DNA of 50,189 nucleotides from Saprospiraceae bacterium (GCA_013214355.1 JABSSL010000102.1:1-50189), one strand, 5' to 3'. Shown: positions 25,807 to 36,294, counted from the first letter of the stretch. Translations and numbers: made by a program. Notes: generated by a model from the sequence alone, not told the origin.

Positions 25807-27396
25807 CTAAGGGAAGTTAGGTCCACCTGTATCCCACCATAGTCGAGTACCAATTTCATCTGGCCCTCCTAACTTGCTAGTAGCATCAGCTACACCATCA
25901 GGGTTGTTGTTACGCTCGCCATTGACGAAAGGCATTCTTCTCAGGAAGTCATCATCAGCAATCACACCCCAATCCGCATTACTATCATTCTTGTAGTTGA
26001 ATGGTAATTTAGGATATCCCGTTCTTCTGTGGTCAACCCAAATTTCGATAGTATTGTGAACAGCGGCTAGCCACTTCTGAGTCATGATCTTCTCCAACTT
26101 GATTTCTTTGTCTTCAGCTTCGTCCCACATCACTGGAACTGTAATTCTGCTAACAAAGTCATTTACCTCACCAGATGCTTTTGGATCATCATAATTCCAA
26201 GGTAGCTTGGTATCATCCTGCATTAGGTAGGCATCAGCACTACCCGCACCCCACTCGTCGAAACTTTCTCTTACACCTGCTTCGTAGTGTTCTTGAGCAG
26301 AACCTGCTCCAGCCCAACCGCGAAGGGAAGCTTCAGCCAACAAGAAGTGTGTTTCACTAGAAGTAAAGCATCTTCTGAATGGATATCCATTGTTATTGAA
26401 CTGAGAGTTGATCGTAGAGTAAGTCAATCGATCATCCTTTGCTACCAATTCAGCACCATTTCTAATTCCTTTGTATGGGAAGTCAGGATGGTCAGGATAT
26501 AGGGTATCATCCGTGGCAGGATCGAAGTACTTACTGGCACGAGGATCTTCATAACCACCAAGAACAGATTCCATAGTCGCACTCATACGCGTATCACCCC
26601 ATCCAAAACAGATTCTAGCAGGGCGGAAGAAACCGTCGTAGTTTTTGATCATAAAGTTGTCAGCAGTAGTCGTGATCATACCGCCAGCAGCAGCAATTGC
26701 TTTCTCTCCTTGGGTCTTAGCCAAAGCAGGATTCACCTTAGAGATACGCATCGCCAATCTCAAACGTAAGCTGTTAGCTAGCTTGATCCAAGCACCAACG
26801 TCACCGCCGAAGCTTTCATCAAAGTTAGCCATACCACCAAAATCAACATTTTTGGTCAACAAAGCTTCGATTTCATCTAATTCAGAGAACCACTTGTTGT
26901 AAAGATCAGCTTCGGTATCATACAGGATCGTCTTTTCACTAGAACCATAATTGGAATAAATGATTGGCCCATGGTAAGCGGATAATCTAGAGGAAGCTAA
27001 TACTCGGATCAATTTAGCCCAAGCGGTGAACACCTCATTGTTTTCTTCCTCAGCAATCTGAAGCACCTGGCGTACTGGAGCCATGATCTGTCCATATACT
27101 CGGTTCCAGTAGGTATTCCAACGGATGTAATAAGTAGTGTTATTAACGCCACCTACGAAAGGCGTAGGTGTAGCCAAATGGCGAACAAATGATTCGTGAG
27201 CCAAGTTGTGCTCAATTTGATCACCAAAGACATTGTTAAGCATCGTAGGGAAGAAAGCCCCTACGTGATTGTTGTCTTGTCTCAAAGATTCGTCAGAGAT
27301 CTGGTACGGATTTTTGTTGAGTTCAGCAAAATCCTCCGTACAGCCCACGAATATCAAAAGGACAAGTACATATTTTAATAAATGTATCTTTTTCAT
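25807..27396 (-). CDS. SusD/RagB family outer-membrane lipoprotein
   Basis: A 529-residue SusD-like lipoprotein with lipobox FVGC (C19) after a short hydrophobic signal, then TEDFAELNKNP, the typical opening of the SusD-like group. Helical repeat regions (TPR-like) lie in the first half, and the conserved C-terminal part holds W(D)...RTGYP, MPF and ER(N)NNP segments. SusD proteins form the lid over the SusC pore and bind the oligosaccharide or other nutrient at the cell surface. It starts 12 bases after the SusC stop, so the pair is co-transcribed. The ligand cannot be named. Confidence 0.95.
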   Translation of the reverse strand: MKKIHLLKYVLVLLIFVGCTEDFAELNKNPYQISDESLRQDNNHVGAFFPTMLNNVFGDQIEHNLAHESFVRHLATPTPFVGGVNNTTYYIRWNTYWNRVYGQIMAPVRQVLQIAEEENNEVFTAWAKLIRVLASSRLSAYHGPIIYSNYGSSEKTILYDTEADLYNKWFSELDEIEALLTKNVDFGGMANFDESFGGDVGAWIKLANSLRLRLAMRISKVNPALAKTQGEKAIAAAGGMITTTADNFMIKNYDGFFRPARICFGWGDTRMSATMESVLGGYEDPRASKYFDPATDDTLYPDHPDFPYKGIRNGAELVAKDDRLTYSTINSQFNNNGYPFRRCFTSSETHFLLAEASLRGWAGAGSAQEHYEAGVRESFDEWGAGSADAYLMQDDTKLPWNYDDPKASGEVNDFVSRITVPVMWDEAEDKEIKLEKIMTQKWLAAVHNTIEIWVDHRRTGYPKLPFNYKNDSNADWGVIADDDFLRRMPFVNGERNNNPDGVADATSKLGGPDEIGTRLWWDTGGPNFP

Positions 27397-27408
27397 ATTT
27401 CTTAAAGC

Positions 27409-30402
27409 TTAAAAATTAGCGTTGATGTTGAATCCAATTGTTCTTGTTGCTGGAGTATTGAAGTTATCCAAGGAAGCAGCATTTCTACTTGTATTCATCG
27501 CCAATTCTGGATCAAACGGCGCTTCTAGGTGAAGGAAGAACAAGTTCTGTCCCACCAAGGAGAAAGTAACAGGAACCTTTTTACCAAAGTTAGTTTGGTA
27601 AGAAAGTGCCAACTGCGTCAAGCGCACGTTAGTTCTATCATAGATGTAAGGCTCACCAATACCGTTTCTATCACCAATGGCTCTGAACCATGTTTCAGGA
27701 TCTACAGAAGATACAGCAGCTCCGTCCTTAGAAGCATTTACTTGTACACCACCAGCATCTCTGGCATCAGCTGTTCTTTGAGAAACACCTGCTCCGTCAA
27801 GCATAGATTCTGTCTGACTGAAAGCTACACCACCGAATTTACCATTGATTTGGAAATTCAAAGTGAACTTACCAAAGCTGAAATCGTTATTCCAACCCAA
27901 ACTCCAGTTAGGATTCAAGTTACCTGCGAATTCTTGCGTTTGTGTCTTTAATGGTCGATCATTATCGTCTAACATGATACGTCCCTGATCATCTCTCTGG
28001 AACAAAAATACGAATACATCGCCAATAGATCCACCCGCTTCGAAACGAGATCCATAGCCTTCAGATTGTCCAGTAGTAATGGAAGTCAAATCAGGGTGCA
28101 TTTCAACCACTTCGTTTTCGTTACTCCAGAAGTTGAATGTACTCTTCCACAAGAACTTAGGGGTGTAGATTGGAGTAACATCAACAACCATCTCAATACC
28201 TCTGTTAACGATTTCACCTGCATTCACAAAGAATCGGGTAAAACCTGAACCGGAAGGAGCTGGCAAGGAGATAAATTGATCAGTACTCTTCGTGTTATAG
28301 TAGGTGAAGTCAATACCGAATCGATCATCAAAGAAACGAACATTAGCACCAAATTCGTTACTGGTGATAATTTCTGGACTTAGATTATCAAATGGCTGTT
28401 GTGTATTTCTGTTTACGGCACCTGCTGCGTTGATCGTGTTTTGAGGATTTACACGGTTGAAAGGTACTTCATTACCCACCCTAGCATTAGAAAAGCGCAC
28501 TTTAGCGAAGCTGATGAAATCAGGTAATTCAACCATTTGGCTCAAGATCGCTGTTGCACCGATAGAAGGATAGAAGTAAGATTCGTTACCTGTACCCGCT
28601 AGAGAAGAAGCCCAGTCATTACGGCCGGAGAAGTCCAAGAAAAGCATCTCCTTATAGCCTAATGTCAAGTTACCGAATACCGCTTGCTTAACCAATCGGC
28701 TTCCCAAAGTAGATTGAACTTGTACGTTCGGAGGTAGGTTTTGGAAGTAGAATTCATTTGGATACAGCAAACCATTGTTTGCATTTCCATCCACACGAGT
28801 TCCCAATCCGAAAGTTGTTTTCTGGTAACTACTACCAGCAATAACACCTACGCTAAAGTCATTGAAGTTTTCGTTGTACTTCAAAAGAACATCCGTGTAG
28901 ATCAACTCATCTGAAAATTTGAAGTAATCCCAGCTACCATTAGGGTGTACGTTAGTTGTGTTACCACCACTAGTAAATTGCTGCTCAATCAACTTATCAG
29001 CAAAGTCATAGTTAGCTCTAGCTGTAATACTTAGTTTTTCGCTGAACTTGTAATCCAGGTTCAAGCTACCAATCATACGCTTGGTATCATGTACACTTGG
29101 CTGCTCATTGATCAACCAATATGGGTTAGACTGGTGGTGATCAATTACAAACCAGTTCTGTCCAATTACATTTCTGTTTGGATCAGTTACGAAGTAGTTA
29201 TCTCTGAAAGAAGAGAAATCTCTATCTCTTGGGAAGAAATATAGACCCGTAAGTGGGTTTAGATAGTAACCCGCTGCTGGACGGTTTTTAGCACGTTCAT
29301 TGGTTAACAAAACGCTTGATCCAATCGTCAATCTATCGTTAAGCATCTTAGTAGACTGCTTGAAGGTAATGTTTTGACGATTGTAGGTGTTCGTAGGAAC
29401 AATACCACGTGCGCCAACATTACCGAAAGAGAAATAAGCTTTTGTACGAGCTGTTCCTCCACTGATAGAAAGAGAGTTGATCTGGTTGAATCCAGTTTGG
29501 AAGAAATCATCAACGAAGCTATCGTCAAAATTTCCAGGCGTGCTGGACCAACTTTCCTTTGTTCCACCTTCGCTACCATACTTGAACTGCAGATCTGGTC
29601 TTAACATAACGTTCTCGAAGGTAATACCTGAGCTTACGCTTACCTTGGCAGCTCCCTCTTCCCCTTGTTTGGTTGTAATCAGAACAACACCATTAGCACC
29701 TTGGCTACCATAAAGTGCAGCTGCGTTAGAACCTCTCAAAACCGTGATACTTTCAATATCATCAGGGTTAAGTTGAGACATACCATCACCGGAATCAAAG
29801 CCACCCCACATACCTGGCTGTCCTCCCCTATTATTGGCCATAGGGATACCATCAATTACGAAGAGCGGGTCACTATTCCCATTGAGTGACTTGTCACCCC
29901 GTAGTACTACCCGCGTGGAACCACCAGGACCGGAGGAACTCTTCTTGATCTCAACACCAGCGGCTCTACCGGATAAACTGTTCAGGAAGTTAATATCCCG
30001 AGCCTGCAGGAGTTCAGTACCATCAACTGTTTGTTGGGCGAAGGTAAGGGAGCTTTCTTCCCTTTCAATACCAAGGGCCGTAACTACGACTTCATCGAAT
30101 AGAACCCCTTGGTCAAGGCTTAAGTCAATTACCGTTCTTCCCGTAACCGCAACTTCTTGCGGACTGTAACCTGTATACGAGAAGACAAGTACAGCATCGG
30201 CAGAACCAACCGTAATGGAGTAAGCACCATCAACGTCAGTTATCGTACCATTGCTGGTCCCCTTTTCCAGAATATTCACACCGATAAGTACTTCACCATC
30301 CACGTCGGTGACTGTACCAGTGATCTGTTGGGACCAAAGATTTCCTACCATACAGAGGCAGAAAACAAGTGAAAGAAACGTTGTTCTGATCATAACTAGC
30401 AT
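27409..30402 (-). CDS. SusC/RagA family TonB-dependent receptor
   Basis: A 997-residue TonB-dependent transporter. It has a signal peptide (about 1-24, cut after LWSQ), a carboxypeptidase D-like beta-sandwich (about 25-95; TGTVTDVDGEVLIGVNI), a plug domain (about 108-235; VVTALGIEREE, RGDKSLNGNSDPLFVIDG) and a 22-strand barrel ending in F (INANF). It imports a nutrient through the outer membrane with its SusD partner. M1 at 30402 is used; the ATG at 30393 is equally plausible. A palindrome and a candidate promoter lie 29-69 bases upstream. No anti-sigma or hybrid sensor gene of the usual PUL type is adjacent. Confidence 0.96.
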   Translation of the reverse strand: MLVMIRTTFLSLVFCLCMVGNLWSQQITGTVTDVDGEVLIGVNILEKGTSNGTITDVDGAYSITVGSADAVLVFSYTGYSPQEVAVTGRTVIDLSLDQGVLFDEVVVTALGIEREESSLTFAQQTVDGTELLQARDINFLNSLSGRAAGVEIKKSSSGPGGSTRVVLRGDKSLNGNSDPLFVIDGIPMANNRGGQPGMWGGFDSGDGMSQLNPDDIESITVLRGSNAAALYGSQGANGVVLITTKQGEEGAAKVSVSSGITFENVMLRPDLQFKYGSEGGTKESWSSTPGNFDDSFVDDFFQTGFNQINSLSISGGTARTKAYFSFGNVGARGIVPTNTYNRQNITFKQSTKMLNDRLTIGSSVLLTNERAKNRPAAGYYLNPLTGLYFFPRDRDFSSFRDNYFVTDPNRNVIGQNWFVIDHHQSNPYWLINEQPSVHDTKRMIGSLNLDYKFSEKLSITARANYDFADKLIEQQFTSGGNTTNVHPNGSWDYFKFSDELIYTDVLLKYNENFNDFSVGVIAGSSYQKTTFGLGTRVDGNANNGLLYPNEFYFQNLPPNVQVQSTLGSRLVKQAVFGNLTLGYKEMLFLDFSGRNDWASSLAGTGNESYFYPSIGATAILSQMVELPDFISFAKVRFSNARVGNEVPFNRVNPQNTINAAGAVNRNTQQPFDNLSPEIITSNEFGANVRFFDDRFGIDFTYYNTKSTDQFISLPAPSGSGFTRFFVNAGEIVNRGIEMVVDVTPIYTPKFLWKSTFNFWSNENEVVEMHPDLTSITTGQSEGYGSRFEAGGSIGDVFVFLFQRDDQGRIMLDDNDRPLKTQTQEFAGNLNPNWSLGWNNDFSFGKFTLNFQINGKFGGVAFSQTESMLDGAGVSQRTADARDAGGVQVNASKDGAAVSSVDPETWFRAIGDRNGIGEPYIYDRTNVRLTQLALSYQTNFGKKVPVTFSLVGQNLFFLHLEAPFDPELAMNTSRNAASLDNFNTPATRTIGFNINANF

Positions 30403-30430
30403 TTTAATTTAAGCTGTTGGCATCATAAAC

Positions 30431-30444
30431 TGTGCACGTGCACA
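30431..30444. promoter_or_regulatory. Perfect 14-bp palindrome upstream of susC
   Basis: TGTGCACGTGCACA is its own reverse complement. It overlaps the start of a candidate minus-strand promoter (30443-30471) and lies about 29 bases before the SusC start codon, so it is well placed for an operator or a transcription-start-proximal site. Confidence 0.55.
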
Positions 30445-30471
30445 AAATCTATTCTTATGATTTCTCGACAA
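30443..30471 (-). promoter_or_regulatory. Candidate promoter of the SusCD operon
   Basis: On the minus strand, TTG (30471-30469) is followed 17 bases later by TAGATTTTG (30451-30443), a -7-like box with one extra base relative to TAnnTTTG. The transcript would begin within or beside the 14-bp palindrome and leave a leader of about 35 bases. Confidence 0.4.
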
Positions 30472-30972
30472 CTGCTGCCAATTGTCAAGTTATTTCTTAG
30501 AAGTTCTTCACGAAGCGACTAATTATCAACTCACAACTAATCCTGGTAAAAATTCAAGTTGTCTGGACTTGCAGACGGACTTAGGATATCCAAGGCTCAT
30601 CTTCAGTAGCAATGGGCGAGAAATTAGGAAATCAATCTTGAGAGGCTTCTCAGAATTGTATCAAGGTAAGTTCTAGAGAAGTACAGGTTTTGGTCGATTG
30701 AAATCGTCAGTACATCACTTTTGATGACTTCCGCCCAAGAATCGAACAAGAAATGACCCCGACTTTATAGAGGAGAAATTTCTAGTAGCATTTCGTTATT
30801 ATTAATGCAAAATTTAATTATTCTAAGCTGCGTAAATAATTGTCATTCATTCTCTCAATAGCAAGTTATGTAAATTTTTGTTTTTCTCAGTCCTCAAAAC
30901 CGTTTTTTTTTGTCCACAATTATCATTGCGGTGTCCACGGGCACACTAAATATTGTGCTCATCTCCTTGTTC
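30472..30972. other. Intergenic region between UnbV lipoprotein gene and susC
   Basis: About 500 bases with no supported gene. Short open frames here have no coding features. A weak dyad GACAA/TTGTC flanks the promoter region near 30466-30485. No strong terminator for the upstream minus-strand gene was found, so read-through into SusCD cannot be excluded. Confidence 0.45.
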
Positions 30973-33900
30973 TCAAAGTGAAGGAGAATTTTCTACCATC
31001 CAAGTTTGAAGTTTGTAGTTATTGTTAGCAACCACTATTACTTCTCTGGTTCCCAGTTGAATGGCTTTCATATCTTTGGCATCATGCGGAGCATAAAAGC
31101 CTGCGCGTACAAGCGAAAGCGGCTCAAAATTCCCCTTTCCATCGCCTTTCAGAAAAAGTCCTGCCCCAGCATCATTTCTTGGCGTTTCAATTTCTGATTG
31201 GAACAGGTTTCCAGAAATTAACAGGTCCTTATGTCCATCTTTGTCATAATCCTTGATTAAAATATTGTTGACGGAGGACACCTGCGCTAGGTTCGGTAAG
31301 GGCCTAAAATCAAACGCGCCATCTCCTAGATTTTCAATGTAAGCAGAGGCAAAGGTTTTGGCCTGAAGGTTCATGGCATCACTGAGCTTCAAGCCATAGA
31401 TATCTCCCAAGTTGGAATGTCCAAATTCATTATAGGTGGTAAACTTCTCTTTCAGAGCTGGAATCTGCTGGGTCGAACAATCCTTACCCCGAACGGGGAA
31501 TGCTTCGCCATGCTCATAATAACTGAGGACTATGTCTAAGGTGCCATTGTCATCAAAATCATAACTGTAGACCTCAAAAGGCTCATCAAGGGTTGCCTTA
31601 TACTTGTAGTTCAGTCCTAGATTCCCCACCACTAGGTCTTGATCGCCATCCCCGTCGATATCATCGGCTTTTACCTCGTAATACCAGCCATTCGAATCCG
31701 CTAAGCCGTCCACTTCTTGCTTTTCAAATTCTTTATCTGAATTTTGAGCAAATACTGTTACGGGCATCCACTCTCCCACCACTACGAGATCATCCATTCC
31801 ATCTTGATCATAGTCTATCCAACAGGCAGCAGTCACCATTCCCAAGGCATTTAAACCAGGAGCTTTTGCTGCTGTAATATCAACAAACTTTCCTCCTCGG
31901 TTTTCCAGCAGTTTGCTATCGGCCGGCTTCGGATACTGCCCAGGAACTAATCTTCCTCCAACGAACAGATCTAAGTCTCCATCTTTATCAAAGTCATAAG
32001 GTTGCACACAAGCACTACTGCTGAGATAGCTTGGAATTGCTGTGCTTGATTTGGTAAACTGCCCTCTCCCATTATTGAGATACAACCTATCCTGCAATTC
32101 TGGCGCATCTACGGCAAATTCATTCCCCCCGCTAGCGATGAACAGATCCAAGTCTCCGTCCAAATCCGCATCAAAAAAGGCTATCCCACTATCCTCACTA
32201 GAACTATCCTGCGTCCAAGCTCCATTTTTCACCGGATCAAAGCCTTCGTCCTTATTCTGGATATAAAGTGTGCCTGCATAGCCAGCTGCCCCTCCGACAA
32301 AAAAGTCTTCTCGTTGGTCCCCGTTGACATCTCCAACTGCCATAACGGGTCCGAATTCCGACATTTTGTGAGGCAAAAGCGGCTCTTGTAAATAATCGTC
32401 ATATTCATTTTCGCGATGCAAGGTAGTCTCCTCGTCCAAAAGATCTGCTACCGCTTCAAAAAGCGGCCTGCCGGCGGAGCTCGCCTCAGCCAGTTGCGCA
32501 ACCGTGGCTGATACTTGTTCGACCTCCAGTAGTTGATTCGCTTCTAGAGATTCAAGCGTTTGCTTGGCGCCGTTTGGCCATTCGATAATGACCTTTTCAA
32601 TCACTTCCTCTTTACCCAAGCCAAAATGGACAATATCTTCGCTCTTAGACATAAAACCCCGGGCATTTGACACTTGGATTAGCTGCCACAATTGATCGGC
32701 TTTGTACAAGGATACCTTAGCGCCATATATGCTTTCATTATCCAGGGCCTGCAACTTGAATCGGAGATAATTACCCCCTTCTCGTTCTCGTGCATTGTTC
32801 TTATACAGCAAAGCCCTATCATCAATATTGTTAATCACGAGATCCAAATCCCCATCTAAATCAAAATCGGCATAGGCGGCTCCATTGGACAAAGTGGGAA
32901 GATCTAGTCCCCACTCCTCTACCATCTTCTTAAAAGTGAGGTCACCATTGTTCTTATAGACATAGTTACTCAGCTTATCGGTTGGGGCCAAGGCCACAAA
33001 GTCCATTACATCAATCACTTCCTTGGGATCTACACCCAATTTCTGCGCTTCATAATTTAGACTATCTAGCAATTGATCATATTTGGCCTGCAAATCGCTA
33101 AACCGATTGTTATTCTTCACCCCATTGGAAACGAAAATATCCTTGAATCCATCATTGTCAAAGTCCGCAAATAAGGGGGCCCAACTCCAATCTGTATTGG
33201 AAACCCCAGCTAATTGGGCAAGATCGCTAAAGGTCCCATTACCATTGTTACGCTGTAGGGTATTGAACATGTACTGGTAATGTCCACCGGTACTAACCTG
33301 AGCCCAGAAATCTTCAGGTTTCATAGCCCCCATATGAGTTTTGATTCGCTCATGGCTCTCCGCCACCATATCTACCACTAGTACATCCAAGTGACCATCA
33401 TTATCATAGTCAGCCACATCACTCCCCATACTGAAATTAGAAATATGATTAGTGGCTTCGTATAAGGTATTTTTGAAGGTACCGTCTTGTTGATTCATAT
33501 AAATATGATCCGGCACGTCAAAGTCATTCGTCACATATAAATCAGGCCAGGAATCGTTGTTGAAATCCCCGACAGAGACAGAAAGACCAAAAGCGAAATT
33601 TCTCAGCTTGGCACTATCCGTTACATCCTCAAAGGTACCCTTGCCGGTATTCCGGTATAACTTATCACTGAATAGCCGGTTTTTCGCCATGGACTTATCC
33701 AACTGTCCCCCTACTCCAGGTAAGCTCGGTGGCTGATTCACTAGATACATATCAACTAATCCATCCTTATCAAAATCAAAAAAGATAGATTGAATGGAAA
33801 ATCCTTGATCGGCTAAGCCAAAAGACTTTGCTTGCTCCGTAAAAGTGAGATCCCCATTGTTGAGGTAGAGCTGATTGGCACTGTGCTCATCTTCCAGATA

Positions 33901-34344
33901 AACATTTCGGCAAACATAGATATCTTGGTCACCATCCTTGTCAATATCGACAAACGTAACCCCAGTTGACCAGAGCGTATCACTGCTAATCCCTGCACTT
34001 TCTGATATATCTCTGAATTGAAAATTCCCTCGATTCAAATACAGGCGATCCTGCATTTGATTACCCGTGAAGAACAAATCTGGAAGACCGTCATTATTGA
34101 TATCCCCCACGGCCACGCCACCCCCTGAAATGAATTCGACATTCACGATATGGTTATTCTCTCGTGTCTGTACTACATCATTTTGAAAGTCAATTTTAGA
34201 ATGGCTCGCAGGTATGGAAAGAAACAGTTTGTCACTACTCTGATTAATGTCGAACCCATCACCACAGCTAGGACAAACCAGGATAAGAAGGGCGGCAGAA
34301 ATGCTACCCAGAAGCTCCCATCTAAGTCGGAATCGCTTTGTCAT
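30973..34344 (-). CDS. Large FG-GAP/VCBS repeat lipoprotein with central ASPIC/UnbV domain
   Basis: A 1123-residue lipoprotein with lipobox at C27 (LVCPSC). About fourteen calcium-binding loops of the type D-x-D-x-D-G-x-x-D are visible (for example DIDKDGDQD, DYDNDGHLD, DFDLDGDLD, DADLDGDLD, DIDGDGDQD), making two propeller-like blocks (about residues 60-510 and 640-1100). Between them lies an ASPIC/UnbV domain (about 520-610; YGAKVSLY, HFGLG, EWPNGA). In Bacteroidota these proteins often sit beside SusCD genes, as here, and are thought to bind substrates or partner proteins at the surface. The next gene on the minus strand is SusC, 570 bases away. It is larger than, and differently organised from, the 759-residue protein on the other side of SusCD. 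Confidence 0.9.
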   Translation of the reverse strand: MTKRFRLRWELLGSISAALLILVCPSCGDGFDINQSSDKLFLSIPASHSKIDFQNDVVQTRENNHIVNVEFISGGGVAVGDINNDGLPDLFFTGNQMQDRLYLNRGNFQFRDISESAGISSDTLWSTGVTFVDIDKDGDQDIYVCRNVYLEDEHSANQLYLNNGDLTFTEQAKSFGLADQGFSIQSIFFDFDKDGLVDMYLVNQPPSLPGVGGQLDKSMAKNRLFSDKLYRNTGKGTFEDVTDSAKLRNFAFGLSVSVGDFNNDSWPDLYVTNDFDVPDHIYMNQQDGTFKNTLYEATNHISNFSMGSDVADYDNDGHLDVLVVDMVAESHERIKTHMGAMKPEDFWAQVSTGGHYQYMFNTLQRNNGNGTFSDLAQLAGVSNTDWSWAPLFADFDNDGFKDIFVSNGVKNNNRFSDLQAKYDQLLDSLNYEAQKLGVDPKEVIDVMDFVALAPTDKLSNYVYKNNGDLTFKKMVEEWGLDLPTLSNGAAYADFDLDGDLDLVINNIDDRALLYKNNAREREGGNYLRFKLQALDNESIYGAKVSLYKADQLWQLIQVSNARGFMSKSEDIVHFGLGKEEVIEKVIIEWPNGAKQTLESLEANQLLEVEQVSATVAQLAEASSAGRPLFEAVADLLDEETTLHRENEYDDYLQEPLLPHKMSEFGPVMAVGDVNGDQREDFFVGGAAGYAGTLYIQNKDEGFDPVKNGAWTQDSSSEDSGIAFFDADLDGDLDLFIASGGNEFAVDAPELQDRLYLNNGRGQFTKSSTAIPSYLSSSACVQPYDFDKDGDLDLFVGGRLVPGQYPKPADSKLLENRGGKFVDITAAKAPGLNALGMVTAACWIDYDQDGMDDLVVVGEWMPVTVFAQNSDKEFEKQEVDGLADSNGWYYEVKADDIDGDGDQDLVVGNLGLNYKYKATLDEPFEVYSYDFDDNGTLDIVLSYYEHGEAFPVRGKDCSTQQIPALKEKFTTYNEFGHSNLGDIYGLKLSDAMNLQAKTFASAYIENLGDGAFDFRPLPNLAQVSSVNNILIKDYDKDGHKDLLISGNLFQSEIETPRNDAGAGLFLKGDGKGNFEPLSLVRAGFYAPHDAKDMKAIQLGTREVIVVANNNYKLQTWMVENSPSL

Positions 34345-34387
34345 TGTCGCTTATTCTAAGTTTAAGGTAGGTCCCAAATCATCGTGC

Positions 34388-34395
34388 CAAATATA
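34388..34395 (-). promoter_or_regulatory. Candidate -7 promoter box of the large UnbV lipoprotein gene
   Basis: On the minus strand, TATATTTG (34395-34388) matches TAnnTTTG exactly and lies 43 bases before the start codon. A -33 TTG at the standard distance is not visible. Confidence 0.5.
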
Positions 34396-34592
34396 AAAGT
34401 ATTATGGGAAAAAAGAAGCTACTCAAAAACTAGCTCCCTGACCAATTCCTGACAATCAGTTGAAAATCAGCCATCAGTAGCACCTAAAATAAGCAATTCC
34501 GTAGGTAAGAAAACATATCTCTAAAAGAATTGTATATAGTCTGTGTCGAAGACCATCGGCCGCTTTTGCAAGAAACCCTAACACCGCTGAGT

Positions 34593-36074
34593 ATGTATCC
34601 TGCTTTACTTCTTATCATCACTTTCTGGACTCAATTTAGCTTAGTTGACACAACTTCTTCCAGGTCCTGGACAACTTCTCTTCCTTCGGTCGGAACCTTC
34701 TCTTCCCCGAGGGTTGCTGACTTGAACGGAGACAATATTGGCGACATCATCATGGGAGCTGGACGAGCAGAATTCACCACCTCAGACACAGCATTTTTTG
34801 CACTGGATGGTGCTACGGGTCAAATGCTTTGGCGTGCTTCAGCTTCTGATCAGATTTTTGGGTCTGCTAGCCTAAAAGATATTGACCAGGATGGGGTTGC
34901 AGATGCTGTCATTGGAGGTAGATCAGCGGAATTAATTGCTATCAGTGGAGCCAGCGGGAAAGAGCTTTGGCGCTTTGCCAAAGCCCAGGGGTTGAAAAAG
35001 CCGACTAAAGCGGGATGGTTTAACTTCTACAACCCGCAGTTTATTCCTGATCAAGATCAGGATGGGCTGGAAGATATTTTGGTATCGAATGGAGGAGACG
35101 TAATGGCAAAACCCAATGATCCGAACCGGCCTGCTGGACGCTTGGTGATGATCAGTTCTAAAACCGGAAAATTGATAGCACAGGCCGATATGCCAGATGG
35201 TAAAGAAACCTACATGTCCGTGACAGTATCTCCTAGCCCAGAAAGCGATGACTGGGAAATCATATTTGGTACTGGAGGAGAAACGATCGGAGGTAATCTC
35301 TACCTGGGCAAGCTTTCCCAAGTCTTGGCTGAAGATCTGTCCGATGCCACCATCCTCCATAGTAGTGCTGACAAAGGATATATTGCCCCAGCGGTGCGTG
35401 TAGATCTAAATGAAGATGGCTATTTGGAGATCGTTGCCAATTCCGTAGACGGAAAATTATTAGCATTTGATGGAAAAAGTCACAAACCTTTGTGGCAAAG
35501 CAAACTACTAGCCCAAACCGAGTGCTACAGTTCAATCGCTATTGGGCGATTTACCAAGGATGATACCCCCGACTTCTTTGTTTCACATGCCATTGGTGTT
35601 TGGCCCGATCTAAATTGGAATGTACAAGCTATGATTGATGGGAAAGATGGCAGCATCGCCTTTTTGGATTCCTTGGGGTATTATCAAATTGCCACACCAG
35701 TCGTCATGGATTGGAATGGTGATGGATACGATGAAGTATTAATGTCCGTTAACTTCATGGAGGTAAATGACTTTTACCAAAAAAGCTTCTTCAATCTCCT
35801 CGCCATGATTGACTTTCAAGATGGTGGTGTAAAACAAATTGGAGACATTAGCCCGGGCACAAACAAGTCTTCTACCCCCTGGGTGGGCGACCTTGATCAA
35901 GATGGTTTTCTAGATATTATTTACAGCCACGGCACCAATCCCAATCGGGCTAATACCTTTGATGGCCTTAAGGTTAGACGCATTGCCTCCAGCAATATCT
36001 CCATTAAAAAACCCATCCTTTGGGGTAGCTATCAGGGCAGCGCCTACAATGGTATTTTTGACGATGCTCCTTAG
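34593..36074 (+). CDS. Secreted FG-GAP/PQQ-like repeat protein
   Basis: A 493-residue secreted protein. The start at 34593 is chosen because it opens into a signal peptide (MYPALLLIITFWTQFSL); an ATG 63 bases upstream adds 21 residues without one. The mature part combines FG-GAP calcium loops (DLNGDNIGD, DIDQDGVAD, DQDQDGLED, DLNEDGYLE, DWNGDGYDE, DLDQDGFLD) with PQQ/outer-membrane-assembly-like blades (GATGQMLWR, GASGKELWR, GKSHKPLWQ), so it is a beta-propeller. It has no UnbV domain and no lipobox. It heads the plus-strand catabolic locus, 220 bases before the RraA gene; a secreted binding role is likely. Confidence 0.85.
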   Translation: MYPALLLIITFWTQFSLVDTTSSRSWTTSLPSVGTFSSPRVADLNGDNIGDIIMGAGRAEFTTSDTAFFALDGATGQMLWRASASDQIFGSASLKDIDQDGVADAVIGGRSAELIAISGASGKELWRFAKAQGLKKPTKAGWFNFYNPQFIPDQDQDGLEDILVSNGGDVMAKPNDPNRPAGRLVMISSKTGKLIAQADMPDGKETYMSVTVSPSPESDDWEIIFGTGGETIGGNLYLGKLSQVLAEDLSDATILHSSADKGYIAPAVRVDLNEDGYLEIVANSVDGKLLAFDGKSHKPLWQSKLLAQTECYSSIAIGRFTKDDTPDFFVSHAIGVWPDLNWNVQAMIDGKDGSIAFLDSLGYYQIATPVVMDWNGDGYDEVLMSVNFMEVNDFYQKSFFNLLAMIDFQDGGVKQIGDISPGTNKSSTPWVGDLDQDGFLDIIYSHGTNPNRANTFDGLKVRRIASSNISIKKPILWGSYQGSAYNGIFDDAP

Positions 36075-36294
36075 GGAAAGGAATAAGGAGCAGCGCAAAA
36101 TAATGGGATCTTCCTTTTTTCCTTCAAAAGAAATACCGAACTTCCCTCCCCGAAAGATGATGAGTAAGGACTTCCAATAGAAGAATATAGTTAAGTAATG
36201 GCTTTTCAAGCCCCTATCATTCAACGGAGTCAATCTTACTCACTTTCTAAGAGGTGAAAGGAAAGACTGCCAAGCAAAATGGACGATTACCAAC

